Shown: piece after piece, positions 10,101 through 19,208 of the stretch
Layout of the letters: every line of letters starts with the position of its first letter
Position numbering within the stretch: the stretch's first letter is position 1
DNA from: Azospirillum thermophilum
GTDB taxonomy: Bacteria > Pseudomonadota > Alphaproteobacteria > Azospirillales > Azospirillaceae
Direction: 5' to 3'
DNA length: 64,000 nucleotides
NCBI RefSeq assembly: GCF_003130795.1
Contig: NZ_CP029356.1
Coordinates: 655,001-719,000 of the forward strand
Position numbers and translations under genes: made by a program
The notes under the pieces: generated by a model
What the model saw: only the letters and a program-made list of their open reading frames with translations
The model's database searches: none
Told to the model about the DNA's origin: nothing

Positions 10101-10353
10101 TCATATCCTGGAACCATCGCAAAACCGTCTGCGTCTGGCGGAGCATCAGGAGGCCGGCAGCCTGCAAAAGCGGCATGACGACAACGACGATCTGTTCCGC
10201 TGGTTGATCGTGACCTATGACGGGCTGCGGGAGCGGGGGGCCCGGCGGGTGACCGTCAGCCCGATGGGGGAGGTCAACGATCCCGGGTTTCCGCGCTGGG
10301 CGACGCGGGATGCGATTTCGCCCCGTCGCCGGAACAAGGCAGACGCCTCATGA
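7109..10353 (+). pseudogene. cas9: Cas9 endonuclease, type II-C, interrupted by a one-base frameshift
   Basis: Two frames (7109-8179 and the open frame ending at 10353) make a Cas9 of about 1081 residues, the compact II-C size. RuvC-I is ALDLGTNSLGWCVLD with Asp9. An Arg-rich bridge helix follows at residues about 55-75. RuvC-II is YEIVVELAR (about 8644-8670), the HNH centre is DIDHILPFS (about 8899-8925) and RuvC-III is HHALDAAVIG (about 9349-9378). All catalytic residues are present, so it would be an RNA-guided double-strand nuclease. The homology changes frame at about 8081-8105, within the recognition lobe: STNPPAG in the first frame, ESTRRPELATDET in the next. One added base restores continuity. 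As given, only a 356-residue N-terminal fragment would be made unless the indel is a sequencing error. The stop overlaps the cas1 ATG (ATGA). Confidence 0.9.
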
Positions 10354-11312
10354 CCGGCCGCATCGTCGAGATCGCCGAGGACGGCCGCCACCTGTCGCTG
10401 TCGCGCGGTTTCCTGGTGGTGGAAGGGCAGGGGCGGGAGATCGGGCGCGTCCCGCTCGACGATATCGGTGCAGTGGTGGCCAACGCCCATGGGCTGACCT
10501 ACAGCAACAACCTGCTGCTCGCCCTGGCGGAGCGCGGCGCCGTGGTGGTGCTGTGCGGACCGAATCACATGCCGACGGCCTTCCTGTGGCCGGTGGACGG
10601 CCATCACGTGCAGGCCCAGCGCATGCGCGCCCAGCTCAACGTCCCGGTCCCGCAGACCAAGCGGCTGTGGCAACTTCTGGTGCGCGCCAAGGTCCGCCAG
10701 CAGGGCGCGGTCCTGGAGGCGCGCGGCGCACCCGCCGGCGCGTTCGAGACGCTGGCCCGCAAGGTGCGCTCCGGCGACCCCGACAACATCGAGGCGCAGG
10801 CGGCGCGCCGGTACTGGCCGCTGCTGTTCGGGGACGACTTCCGGCGCGACACGGACGCCGCCGGCGTGAATGGCCTGCTGAACTACGGCTACGCCATCCT
10901 GCGATCCACCGTGGCGCGGGCGGTGATGGGGGCGGGGCTGCACCCCACGCTCGGCCTGTTCCACCACAACCGGGCAAACCCGCTGTGCCTGGTGGATGAC
11001 TTGATGGAACCGTTCCGCCCCTTCGTGGACCTCGCCGTGGCCCGGCTGGCCGATGCGGGGCACGACGCGGTGACGCCGGAGACCAAGCGTTTCCTGGCGC
11101 TTGTGCCGTCGCTGGACCTGCCGACGGCGGAGGGAACGACGCCGCTCTCGACGGTGGTGATGCGGGCCGCGACGTCCTTGGCGCAGGCCTACGAGAATGG
11201 CGAAGCGGCGCTCGACCTCCCCGCCGGGGAAGGCACCAAGGCGTGGGCGCCAATGCCATTGGAATGGCCCGCACCCCCTCCGGCACCGTCGAAGGTGCCG
11301 CAACCGGCCTGA
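10350..11312 (+). CDS. cas1: CRISPR adaptation integrase Cas1 (type II)
   Basis: A 320-residue Cas1, the metal-dependent integrase that inserts new spacers together with Cas2. The acidic/histidine active site is visible as EAQAARRYWPLLFG, GLHPTLGLFHH and LVDDLMEPFRP. The N-terminal beta domain (IVEIAEDGRHLSLSRGFLVV) is typical of the type II branch. The C-terminus after about residue 285 is a proline-rich tail. Translation is coupled to cas9 (4-bp overlap), and cas2 follows 12 bp later. No csn2 or cas4 is found, which fits subtype II-C. The gene is intact, unlike cas9. Confidence 0.97.
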   Translation: MTGRIVEIAEDGRHLSLSRGFLVVEGQGREIGRVPLDDIGAVVANAHGLTYSNNLLLALAERGAVVVLCGPNHMPTAFLWPVDGHHVQAQRMRAQLNVPVPQTKRLWQLLVRAKVRQQGAVLEARGAPAGAFETLARKVRSGDPDNIEAQAARRYWPLLFGDDFRRDTDAAGVNGLLNYGYAILRSTVARAVMGAGLHPTLGLFHHNRANPLCLVDDLMEPFRPFVDLAVARLADAGHDAVTPETKRFLALVPSLDLPTAEGTTPLSTVVMRAATSLAQAYENGEAALDLPAGEGTKAWAPMPLEWPAPPPAPSKVPQPA

Positions 11313-11324
11313 CGGAACGCGGCG

Positions 11325-11651
11325 ATGTTGAGCGGATACCGGATCATGTGGATGATGGTGCTGTTCGACCTTCCGGTTCTGACCAAGCGCGAACGCAAGG
11401 CTGCGACGGCCTTCCGCAAGTTCCTGCTGGACCAGGGTTTCGAGATGTCGCAGTTCTCCGTCTACCTCCGCCATTGCGTGGGCAAGGAGCAAACGGAAGC
11501 GCTGACCCGCCGAATCGAGAAGGCCGCTCCATCCACCGGCAAGGTGCACATCGTCTTCATCACGGACAAGCAGTATGAGACCATCGTGTGCTTCGATGGC
11601 CGAGTCCGCCAGCCCTCCCGGAAAAATCCGGAGCAGTACGTCCTGTTCTGA
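11325..11651 (+). CDS. cas2: CRISPR adaptation protein Cas2
   Basis: A 108-residue ferredoxin-fold Cas2 with the diagnostic first strand MVLFDLPVLTKRERK and the FRKFLLDQGFEMSQFSVYLR region of type II Cas2 proteins. It is the structural partner of Cas1 in the integrase complex. It lies 12 bp after cas1 and 74 bp before the array. The first ATG gives a slightly longer N-terminus (MLSGYRIMW) than minimal Cas2 proteins, which is common in II-C loci. Confidence 0.96.
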   Translation: MLSGYRIMWMMVLFDLPVLTKRERKAATAFRKFLLDQGFEMSQFSVYLRHCVGKEQTEALTRRIEKAAPSTGKVHIVFITDKQYETIVCFDGRVRQPSRKNPEQYVLF

Positions 11652-11664
11652 CCGTCCGGACGGT
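11651..11664. promoter_or_regulatory. Perfect 14-bp palindrome just after cas2
   Basis: ACCGTCCGGACGGT starts at the base of the cas2 stop region and is perfectly self-complementary. It is not followed by a T-run. It could be a weak transcription stop or a protein site at the array boundary. Confidence 0.35.
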
Positions 11665-11684
11665 GGAATCCGGGCAGAGAGACG

Positions 11685-11720
11685 GCGGGATAAAGCTTCT
11701 TTTTCAAAGCCTTACCCCGC
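11685..11720. terminator. Imperfect hairpin between cas2 and the CRISPR array
   Basis: GCGGGATAAAGCTT (11685-11698) pairs with AAGCCTTACCCCGC (11707-11720) with one G-T wobble and one mismatch, around a loop containing five T residues. It lies 5 bp from the first repeat. It could end minus-strand array transcripts or plus-strand cas transcripts; there is no clear U-tract after the stem. Confidence 0.35.
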
Positions 11721-11725
11721 AGCCG

Positions 11726-13743
11726 ATTGTAGCCGATGGGAAACCGCGGTCCAGCCGCAACAACGCTTGGTCAATTTGTATCCTGAGGTGATTGTAGCCG
11801 ATGGGAAACCGCGGTCCAGCCGCAACCCAAGAGACGCGCGGCATGCGTCGCATCCCCATTGTAGCCGATGGGAAACCGCGGTCCAGCCGCAACATCTTCG
11901 TCGGCGGCGACCGCTCAATGGGCATTGTAGCCGATGGGAAACCGCGGTCCAGCCGCAACGGAAGTAGCCGACAACGTGATCCAGCATCTTATTGTAGCCG
12001 ATGGGAAACCGCGGTCCAGCCGCAACGTCGCGAGGTCGAGGGCGAGGACGCCGCCGATTGTAGCCGATGGGAAACCGCGGTCCAGCCGCAACACCGGCAC
12101 CACCATCACGGCGCTGGGCACCATTGTAGCCGATGGGAAACCGCGGTCCAGCCGCAACAATGTCGGCTCGGTCGGCCTGACCGTCGAGATTGTAGCCGAT
12201 GGGAAACCGCGGTCCAGCCGCAACCGACAAGCGGCACCAGATGGCGGTCGTCATATTGTAGCCGATGGGAAACCGCGGTCCAGCCGCAACTCGGCCGCCA
12301 GCTTGACGCGGGCGTACTTGATTGTAGCCGATGGGAAACCGCGGTCCAGCCGCAACAGGTCCGCGGTCGGCGAGACCGAGCCCGGGATTGTAGCCGATGG
12401 GAAACCGCGGTCCAGCCGCAACAACTCTGATGAAGTATGGTGCGAGTCCTGTATTGTAGCCGATGGGAAACCGCGGTCCAGCCGCAACAGCATCGACGCG
12501 AAGCCCACCATCCCGGTGATTGTAGCCGATGGGAAACCGCGGTCCAGCCGCAACTACGGGCTACATCGACTTCCTGCGCCATGAATTGTAGCCGATGGGA
12601 AACCGCGGTCCAGCCGCAACCCATGCATGGCCCCAATGGAGCCACCGCCGATTGTAGCCGATGGGAAACCGCGGTCCAGCCGCAACAGTCAGCAACTCAT
12701 GGCGGATTTCCGTGCGATTGTAGCCGATGGGAAACCGCGGTCCAGCCGCAACGCCTCCCGCCTCCGGGACACTCCGAAGAGAATTGTAGCCGATGGGAAA
12801 CCGCGGTCCAGCCGCAACGAGGATGGCGTTCTCAAGCGTCGTGCGCCGATTGTAGCCGATGGGAAACCGCGGTCCAGCCGCAACCGCAGCAGACCGCTGG
12901 GCAACAGAGCGTCGATTGTAGCCGATGGGAAACCGCGGTCCAGCCGCAACGATGGTGCGGATATGGTCCTGCACATGCAGATTGTAGCCGATGGGAAACC
13001 GCGGTCCAGCCGCAACGAGCTGCGGGTGTCGGAGGTCGCGCTGGTCATTGTAGCCGATGGGAAACCGCGGTCCAGCCGCAACGGATGGACCCGCCGGTCG
13101 GCGTCTTCAACCATTGTAGCCGATGGGAAACCGCGGTCCAGCCGCAACCGGGCAGAGAATAAGCGGATGACGGCGGACATTGTAGCCGATGGGAAACCGC
13201 GGTCCAGCCGCAACCCGCGCTGTCTTGACCCACTTCACGCCGTCATTGTAGCCGATGGGAAACCGCGGTCCAGCCGCAACCCGCGCTGTCTTGACCCACT
13301 TCACGCCGTCATTGTAGCCGATGGGAAACCGCGGTCCAGCCGCAACGACGTCGGCGGCGTCGACGCGCGACAGCTGATTGTAGCCGATGGGAAACCGCGG
13401 TCCAGCCGCAACAACCGGGTTCTCGTCCATGTCTACTGGAGCATTGTAGCCGATGGGAAACCGCGGTCCAGCCGCAACGCAAACGTGCTGCTTGCGGGCC
13501 TTCACCACCATTGTAGCCGATGGGAAACCGCGGTCCAGCCGCAACCTTCAGCAGGTCGTAGACGTTGACCCCGAAATTGTAGCCGATGGGAAACCGCGGT
13601 CCAGCCGCAACGCGTCAGGTCGCTGTCCGGGTGGACGCGCGATTGTAGCCGATGGGAAACCGCGGTCCAGCCGCAACGGAATCAACATCTTCTTCAACGG
13701 CGGCGGGATTGTAGCCGATGGGAAACCGCGGTCCAGCCGCAAC
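11726..13743 (-). CRISPR. Type II-C CRISPR array, 31 repeats and 30 spacers
   Basis: Thirty-one copies of a 36-bp repeat (plus strand begins ATTGTAGCCGATGGGAAACC and ends GGTCCAGCCGCAAC), apparently identical from end to end, separated by spacers of 29-31 bp, mostly 30. Read on the minus strand the repeat starts GTTG and ends CTACAAT, the same form as Neisseria II-C repeats, and the anti-repeat at 6933-6969 requires this orientation. Within the minus-strand repeat, TGGACC (positions 9-14) and TACAAT (31-36) are 16 bp apart, so each repeat may start its own crRNA a few bases into the next spacer. Spacers 13215-13244 and 13281-13310 are identical. There is no degenerate terminal repeat and no A/T-rich leader at either end. 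Confidence 0.98.
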
Positions 13744-13824
13744 GCGGCATAGAGCTGGGTCCCCGGCACGGTTCAGTTCGGCCGTGAAAGCCATACATGG
13801 TCAGCGTGCCTTCTCCGCTGGGCT

Positions 13825-15030
13825 TCACCGTGAAAGGGCGGCACGGCCGGCACCGGTCAGGATCATGTCGTTCTGCGGGGCGTGGACGCGGGCGCACAGC
13901 ACGTCGCGGTGATGGCGCTCCAGCGGGTTGTCGCGCGACAGGCCGGGATTGCCGGTCACCTCCAGCGCCCGCGCCACCGCGTCGATGGCGTTGTTGGTCA
14001 CCGTGTACTTCACCAGCAGGCTGTCGCTCTGCGAGGGTGCTGAACCACCGTCCACCGCCGCCGACAGGGAGCGCAGCAGCACGCCGTTGGTCAGCAGCAG
14101 CGCCTCGATCCCGCCGAGCGCCTCCTGCAGGCGGGGAACAGTCGCCAGCGACGCACCGCCCAGCGCCGTCGGCCTGCGGGCGTGCAGGAAGCCGACCAGC
14201 CAGTCGCGGGCCGAGCGGGCTATACCGTCATAGACGCCGCTGAACAGGGTGGACATCCAGGCGGTGGCTGCCGCATCGGGGGCCGCCCAGCCGGCGGGCG
14301 GGCGCAGCTCGCCGGCATGGTCGTCGGGCACAAAGATGTCGCGGAACACCACTTCGTGGCTGCCGCTGGCCCGCATGCCGATGTGGTTCCAGGTCTGCCG
14401 CACCTCGATGCCCTGTTCGGCGAATCCTATGCCGCGCGGCACCACCCAGGTGCCGACCAGCGGTTCGGCATCGTCGGTGCGCGCCCAGACGCCGAGCCAG
14501 GAGAGCGCCGGAATGCCAGTTGAGTAGATCTTGGTGCCGGAAATCCGCCAGCCACCCGGCACCTTGCGTGCCACGGTGGCCGGCAGGCCGCCGCGGTGGG
14601 GCGTGCCCAGTTCCGGCTCCACCCGCAGGATGTTGATCAGGGCGCCGTCGGTCGCTGCGGTGCGGGCGATCCGGTCGCGCAGGGCTTCCGGCCAGGCAGG
14701 ACCATGCCAGAGCTGGTTGTGGATGACATAGTGCAGCACCAGCACGAGCGCGGTGGACGGTTCGCCGCGCGCGATCCCGTTCACCACGGCCAGGGCGTCC
14801 CGCAGGCCGCCGCCCTTGCCGCCGGCCGACGGCGGATCGACCAGCGCCAGCAGTCCCGCCGCCTGCAAGCGTTCGAAGTTCTCGAAGGGAAAGCTGGCGG
14901 CGGCATCATGCTCGGCGGCACGCAGCGCGAACTCCGCCGCGAGGGCGGCGATCGACGCCTCGTCGACCACCGTGGCGGTGCTGGCATCGCCGAAGGGGGC
15001 GGCCGGGAAGGGCGGGTCGTCAAAGGGCAT
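13825..15030 (-). CDS. Acyl-CoA dehydrogenase-fold flavin monooxygenase, SfnB/DszC-like
   Basis: A 401-residue protein with the acyl-CoA dehydrogenase fold: helical N-terminus, beta domain with GGWRISGTKIYSTG and TWNHIGMRASGSHEVVFRDI, then a C-terminal helical bundle ending SRDNPLERHHRDV. This arrangement, without the catalytic Glu of true acyl-CoA dehydrogenases that I can point to, matches the SfnB/DszC-type group. These use reduced flavin and oxygen to attack sulfur compounds, or are linked to sulfur starvation. It is the last gene of a minus-strand sulfur operon, 30 bp after a transporter binding protein. The exact substrate cannot be deduced. The CRISPR array ends 81 bp beyond its stop codon. 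Confidence 0.8.
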   Translation of the reverse strand: MPFDDPPFPAAPFGDASTATVVDEASIAALAAEFALRAAEHDAAASFPFENFERLQAAGLLALVDPPSAGGKGGGLRDALAVVNGIARGEPSTALVLVLHYVIHNQLWHGPAWPEALRDRIARTAATDGALINILRVEPELGTPHRGGLPATVARKVPGGWRISGTKIYSTGIPALSWLGVWARTDDAEPLVGTWVVPRGIGFAEQGIEVRQTWNHIGMRASGSHEVVFRDIFVPDDHAGELRPPAGWAAPDAAATAWMSTLFSGVYDGIARSARDWLVGFLHARRPTALGGASLATVPRLQEALGGIEALLLTNGVLLRSLSAAVDGGSAPSQSDSLLVKYTVTNNAIDAVARALEVTGNPGLSRDNPLERHHRDVLCARVHAPQNDMILTGAGRAALSR

Positions 15031-15060
15031 GGCAGGCGGCTCCGCTGCGATGGAATGGGC

Positions 15061-16053
15061 TCAGGCGAGGTCGACCGTGATGCGTCCGGCGAAGCGCTGG
15101 CTGTCGGTCGAACGCTTGATGACCGACACGCTCTTCAGCTCGTCGGTGTAAAGCGCAAGCTGATGGCGCAGCTCGTCGCCGACGGGGGTGACGTTGTGGG
15201 CGTGGCTGCGCAGCATCGCCTCCAGCTCCTCCACCGGGAATTTCGGGGCGAAGGGCGCATAGGCCGCGGCGGCGGCGCGCAGGTCGGCATAGGCGGCATG
15301 CTGGGCCTCGATCAGCGCGGCGGTCAGCGCCCTGGCCGCCGGACGGTTGTCGCGCAGCAGGCTGCCGCGCACCCCGACGAGGCAGCAGGTGCGGGTCGCG
15401 AACTCGCCGCAGACGTTGTTGGTGATCTCCACCATCCGCGGATCCTTGGTATGGCGCCAGACCAGCGGATCGCCGTCGGCGATCGCGTGGATCTCGCCCT
15501 TCTCCACCGCCAGCCCCAGCAGGTCGGCGGGGAACTGGCGCCATTCGACATCCTTGTTCGGATCGAGGCCGAACTTGGTCAGCACGACCGAGAAGAAGTT
15601 CTTCGACGGGCTGGCCATGTCGCTGACGCCGATGACCTTGCCCGGCAGGTCCAGCACGGTCTTCACCCCCGCCGCCTTCGCCCCGAACAGCCGCATGCAG
15701 CCGCCATGCAGGCCGGCCGAGATCTTCACGTCGAACCCCTGCTCCAGCGGCTTCAGCCAGCGCAGCGCCATGCCGACGCCGGCATCGGCCTTGCCGGTGG
15801 CGATGGCCTCCAGGAGCTGGTCGGTGGAGCCGGTGAAGTTGACCAGCTCCACCTCCAGCCCGTGCTTCTTGAACAGGTCGAGCTGGAAGGCCAGCGGCAC
15901 GGCGGAGAAGCAGACGGCACCGGCGTTCCAGGACAGGCGCAGCGGTTCCGCCGCCACTGCCCGGCGGCGCAGGACGAAGGGGGCGGCGAGGGTGACGGCA
16001 CCGGCGGCGATCAGGCCGCGGCGGGTGAGGGAAAGAGGCGGGTTCGCGGTCAT
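15061..16053 (-). CDS. NitT/TauT-type ABC transporter substrate-binding protein
   Basis: A 330-residue periplasmic binding protein. The chosen start at 16053 is preceded by an AAAGG ribosome-binding site and begins a twin-arginine-like signal (LTRRGLIAAGAVTLAAPFVL, cleaved after AVAA). The mature part has the NMT1/SsuA-type features: an early hydrophobic strand, VNFTGSTDQLLEAIATGKAD and LPGKVIGVSDMASPS. It likely captures a sulfonate or related organosulfur anion for the SsuBC-like pair upstream in the operon (19209-20873), which already has its own binding protein; two receptors for one transporter would widen substrate range. Substrate assignment is inference. Confidence 0.85.
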   Translation of the reverse strand: MTANPPLSLTRRGLIAAGAVTLAAPFVLRRRAVAAEPLRLSWNAGAVCFSAVPLAFQLDLFKKHGLEVELVNFTGSTDQLLEAIATGKADAGVGMALRWLKPLEQGFDVKISAGLHGGCMRLFGAKAAGVKTVLDLPGKVIGVSDMASPSKNFFSVVLTKFGLDPNKDVEWRQFPADLLGLAVEKGEIHAIADGDPLVWRHTKDPRMVEITNNVCGEFATRTCCLVGVRGSLLRDNRPAARALTAALIEAQHAAYADLRAAAAAYAPFAPKFPVEELEAMLRSHAHNVTPVGDELRHQLALYTDELKSVSVIKRSTDSQRFAGRITVDLA

Positions 16054-16091
16054 CGGTCGTGGACCTTTGCAGGAAATGGGGAGGGACAGGG

Positions 16092-16892
16092 TCAGTCGAG
16101 CAGGTCGGGTTCGGCCGCCACGATCCATTCCCACAGCGGGTGGAAGCTGTAGGCGCCGCCCTGATGGGTGCCGACCTGGGAGCGGGTCAGCAGTGCCGTC
16201 TCATGATCGATGGGCTGCGGCTGGCCGGCGGCTTCCGCCAGCAGTTGGGTATGGGCGGCGTTGTCGGCGCTGATGAACCACCAGGCCGCGGCCTCGACGG
16301 TCGGGCCGACGGTCAGCAGGCCGTGGTTCTTCAGGATCGCCAGCTTCCTGTCGCCCAGCGTCTCCACCAGCCGCTCGCCCTCGCCTTCGGTCAGGACGAC
16401 GCCCGAATAGGGATCGAAGATCACCTGATCCTCGTAGAAGGCGGCGGCATCCTGGCTCAGCGGGTTGAGCAGGCGGCCCAGCGCCGACCATGCCTTGCCG
16501 TAGGTCGAATGGGTGTGGGCGGCGGCCACCACCTCCGCGCGCGCCCGATGGATGGCGGAATGGATGGTGAAGCCGGCCTGGTTGATGGCCCGGTCGCCTT
16601 GCAGGATGGTGCCGTCGCCGTCGACCAGATGCAGGTCCGACACCCGGATGGTGCGGAAATGCTGGCCCAGCGGGTTGATCCAGAAGCGGTCGGGATGCTC
16701 CGGGTCGCGGGCGGTGACATGGCCGGCCAGCCCCTGGTCGAAGCCGTAGCGGCCGAACAGGCGGAAGGTGGCGGCCAGCCGCTGCTTGCGGTGCTGCCGC
16801 TCCTCCTCGACGCTGCTGTAGCTGACCGGATCGACCGGCGGCCAGAATTTGCGCCCTTCGGATCCAATGGGTCGCGGTTGGATGTGGGTCAT
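16092..16892 (-). CDS. Class II aldolase/adducin-family protein
   Basis: A 266-residue protein starting at the ATG at 16892; the frame is open further upstream but not protein-like. It shows the class II aldolase fold: FDQGLAGHVTARDPE, metal-binding HTHSTYGKAWS and AILKNHGLLTVGPT. Members include fuculose-phosphate aldolases, a methionine-salvage dehydratase and many uncharacterised decarboxylase-like proteins. In this operon, between a binding protein and an SsuD-like monooxygenase, it may process the carbon skeleton left after desulfonation. That role is inferred from neighbours only. Confidence 0.82.
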   Translation of the reverse strand: MTHIQPRPIGSEGRKFWPPVDPVSYSSVEEERQHRKQRLAATFRLFGRYGFDQGLAGHVTARDPEHPDRFWINPLGQHFRTIRVSDLHLVDGDGTILQGDRAINQAGFTIHSAIHRARAEVVAAAHTHSTYGKAWSALGRLLNPLSQDAAAFYEDQVIFDPYSGVVLTEGEGERLVETLGDRKLAILKNHGLLTVGPTVEAAAWWFISADNAAHTQLLAEAAGQPQPIDHETALLTRSQVGTHQGGAYSFHPLWEWIVAAEPDLLD

Positions 16893-16972
16893 CGGGCGGG
16901 GGCTCCGTCGGGAAGGGGGGCAGTAGCCGGTGTCGGCGTCCACCACGTCGCGCAGGGGTTCGCCACCTGCCC

Positions 16973-18100
16973 TCACTCCGCCGCGACGGCCTGGGCGCGC
17001 TGGCGCTCGGTGACCAGTTGGCGGACGCGCGGCAGCAGCTCCCGGCCATAGGCGATGGCGTCGGGCAGCGGGTCGAAGCCGCGGATCAGGAAGGTGGTGA
17101 CGCCGAGGTCGTAGTAATCCAGCAGCGCGTCGGCGACCTGATCCGGCGTGCCGACCAGCGAGGTGGAGTTGCCCTTCGCCCCGGTCAGGGCGGCGATGGC
17201 GGTCCACAGGCGCTTGTCGTGGCGGTGGCCCCGGTCGGCGGCGGCATCGGCGATGGCCAGCAGGCGGCGCGCACCCTCGTTGCTGGGCAGGTCGCCGCGG
17301 GTGAAGCCGGTCCTGTCCAGCAGCGCCTTGGCCTTCTCATGGATGGCCTCGGCCCTGGCCCAGGCGGCGTCCTCGGTGTCGGCCAGGATCGGACGCAGCG
17401 ACAGGCTGAAGGCCGGCTGCGGCCGGCCGGCCTTGGCGACGGCGGCACGCACGCGGGCCAGCAACTCGCGCACCTGATCGTGGGTCTCGCCCCACACCGC
17501 ATAGGTGTCGGCATGGCGCCCCGCCACCTCGACGGCGGCTGCGGAGGCGCCGGCGATCCACACCGGGATGCCCGACGGGTTGTAGGGCTTCACCTGGGAG
17601 AACGCCTTCTCGACCCGATAGAAGCGGCCCCGGTAGTCGAAGGGCTCGTCGCTGGTCCATTCGGCGCGGACGATGTCGAGGAACTCCGACGTCCGGGCAT
17701 AGCGGTCGTCCTTGTCGTCCACCGTGTTGCCGTCGCGGGCCAGCTCGCTGCGCTCGGCGCCGGTGATGACGTTGATGGCGACGCGGCCGCGGCTCAACTG
17801 GTCGAGCGTGGCAAGCTGGCGGGCCAGGATGGTCGGCGCCTGGAAGCCGGGGCGGTGGGCGATAAGCACGCCCAGCCGGTCGGTGACGCTGGTGATGTGC
17901 TGGCTGACCTGCAGGCTGTCGGGCGCGTCGGCGTGGAAGGCCTGGAGCACCGAATCGAAACCGCCCAGCTCATGTGCCTTGGCGACCGTCTCGATATAGT
18001 CGCGGTCGACCACCGGGCCCTGGCGCGGGATGATCTCCGACGAATTGTGGTTGCCGACGAAGCCGACGAAGCGGAGCGGATGGGCGGAAGCGGTGGTCAT
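16973..18100 (-). CDS. FMNH2-dependent alkanesulfonate monooxygenase, SsuD-like
   Basis: A 375-residue luciferase-like monooxygenase starting at the ATG at 18100. The TIM-barrel features of the SsuD group are clear: [48 protein letters not shown] and [10 protein letters not shown]. These enzymes cleave the C-S bond of sulfonates with reduced FMN and oxygen, giving sulfite and an aldehyde. No ssuE-type flavin reductase is seen in the window, so reduced flavin must come from elsewhere. The same frame runs upstream as far as 19321, but that extension is a non-coding shadow of the next gene and not a fusion. Confidence 0.9.
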   Translation of the reverse strand: MTTASAHPLRFVGFVGNHNSSEIIPRQGPVVDRDYIETVAKAHELGGFDSVLQAFHADAPDSLQVSQHITSVTDRLGVLIAHRPGFQAPTILARQLATLDQLSRGRVAINVITGAERSELARDGNTVDDKDDRYARTSEFLDIVRAEWTSDEPFDYRGRFYRVEKAFSQVKPYNPSGIPVWIAGASAAAVEVAGRHADTYAVWGETHDQVRELLARVRAAVAKAGRPQPAFSLSLRPILADTEDAAWARAEAIHEKAKALLDRTGFTRGDLPSNEGARRLLAIADAAADRGHRHDKRLWTAIAALTGAKGNSTSLVGTPDQVADALLDYYDLGVTTFLIRGFDPLPDAIAYGRELLPRVRQLVTERQRAQAVAAE

Positions 18101-18144
18101 GGCGGAGGTCCCCTTTTGTGCGTGACGAGGGTTCGGGTGAGGAA

Positions 18145-19182
18145 TCAGCTGAGCGGACGCGACAGGACGTCGGCGAAGCGGCGGTCGAAGGCCGGGGCGA
18201 TGTCGATGCGCCTGGGCAGCACGCCCAACTGGTGGAAGGTGTCGGCGACGGCCTGGGCGGACGCGATGTCGGCGTCGGTGATCGGCGCCAGGTCGCGCTG
18301 GCGCGAGGTCTTGCGCAGGATCTCCAGGTCGGTTTCGACCGGCACGCCGATGGCGGCGGAATGGACCTGCGCCCAGCGCTCCAGGTTGGCGGCGCGCCAG
18401 GCGAAGGCGCGGCGAAGACGCAGCAGATAGTCGCCGATGGCGGCCGACTTGCCCGGATCGCCGAGCGCGTCGGGCGAGGCGAGATACAGGTAGTTGCCCG
18501 ACAGGTAGCCGTTGGAGGTGATCAGGACCCTGGCGCCCTTCCTGACGGCGAAGGGCACCGAGTAGCCGTAGATCGCCCAGGCATCGAGCGCGCCCTGGTC
18601 GAAGGCGGCCTGTCCCTCCGACGGAGTGAGGCTGATCGCCTGGATGTCTGTGAAGCGCAGGCCCGCCTCGCCCAGCATCCTGGCGAGGTAGTATTGCGTG
18701 GTTGTGGCGCGGACATAGCCGACGCGCTTGCCCTTCAGGTCGGCGATCGACCGGATCGGGCTGCCCGGCGGCACCAGCACCACCTGCCAGTTCACGTCGT
18801 CCTTGATGACCGCGACGATCGACAGGCGGGCCCCGGCGGCGATGCCGAAGGCCGGCGGGATCTCGCTGCTCGACCCGACGTCGATGGAGCCGGCGTTGAT
18901 CGCTTCGACGATCAGGTTGCCCGACGCGAATTCGGCGAATTGCGACCGGTAGCCGGACCGGGCATTGCCCGATGCCTCCAGCACCAGCCCATCCGCCGCC
19001 TTGTAGTCGGCGATGCGCAGGACGGTTTCCGATGTCGGGCCGGAGGCGGCGTGCGAAAGGGTGGGCAGGCCGCCCAGCGCCAGAGCACCGCAGGCCCCGG
19101 CTGCGCTGCGCAGCAGGTTCCGGCGGCCGATCGGCGGGCGGCCGATCAGGGGGAGGTGGGGGCGGGCGATGTCGGTCGTCAT
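18145..19182 (-). CDS. SsuA-like sulfonate ABC transporter substrate-binding protein
   Basis: A 345-residue periplasmic protein with a twin-arginine-like signal (GRRNLLRSAAGACGALALGG, cleaved near SHAAS). The mature domain matches SsuA: IADYKAADG, the AINAGSIDVGSSSEIPPAFG loop, and DLKGKRVGYVRATTTQYYLA. It delivers substrate to the permease and ATPase encoded just upstream (19209-20873). It is distinct from the second binding protein of this operon at 15061-16053. Confidence 0.9.
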   Translation of the reverse strand: MTTDIARPHLPLIGRPPIGRRNLLRSAAGACGALALGGLPTLSHAASGPTSETVLRIADYKAADGLVLEASGNARSGYRSQFAEFASGNLIVEAINAGSIDVGSSSEIPPAFGIAAGARLSIVAVIKDDVNWQVVLVPPGSPIRSIADLKGKRVGYVRATTTQYYLARMLGEAGLRFTDIQAISLTPSEGQAAFDQGALDAWAIYGYSVPFAVRKGARVLITSNGYLSGNYLYLASPDALGDPGKSAAIGDYLLRLRRAFAWRAANLERWAQVHSAAIGVPVETDLEILRKTSRQRDLAPITDADIASAQAVADTFHQLGVLPRRIDIAPAFDRRFADVLSRPLS

Positions 19183-19208
19183 GGCGGGCGGGGTCCGTGG
19201 GGGGAAGG

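Noticed and set aside
11726..13743. Plus-strand transcription of the CRISPR array as an extension of cas2
   Set aside because: The anti-repeat and its hairpins only make a tracrRNA on the minus strand, which needs minus-strand crRNAs, and the promoter-like TACAAT is also on that strand.
11575..13769. Many frames with repeated peptides such as VADGKPRSSRN and RLDRGFPSAT within the array
   Set aside because: They are translations of the CRISPR repeat and not genes.
13744..13824. A possible further degenerate repeat or leader beyond the last repeat
   Set aside because: No 36-bp segment here resembles the repeat and the region is not A/T-rich. A short CCGTGAAAG direct repeat is present but explains nothing.
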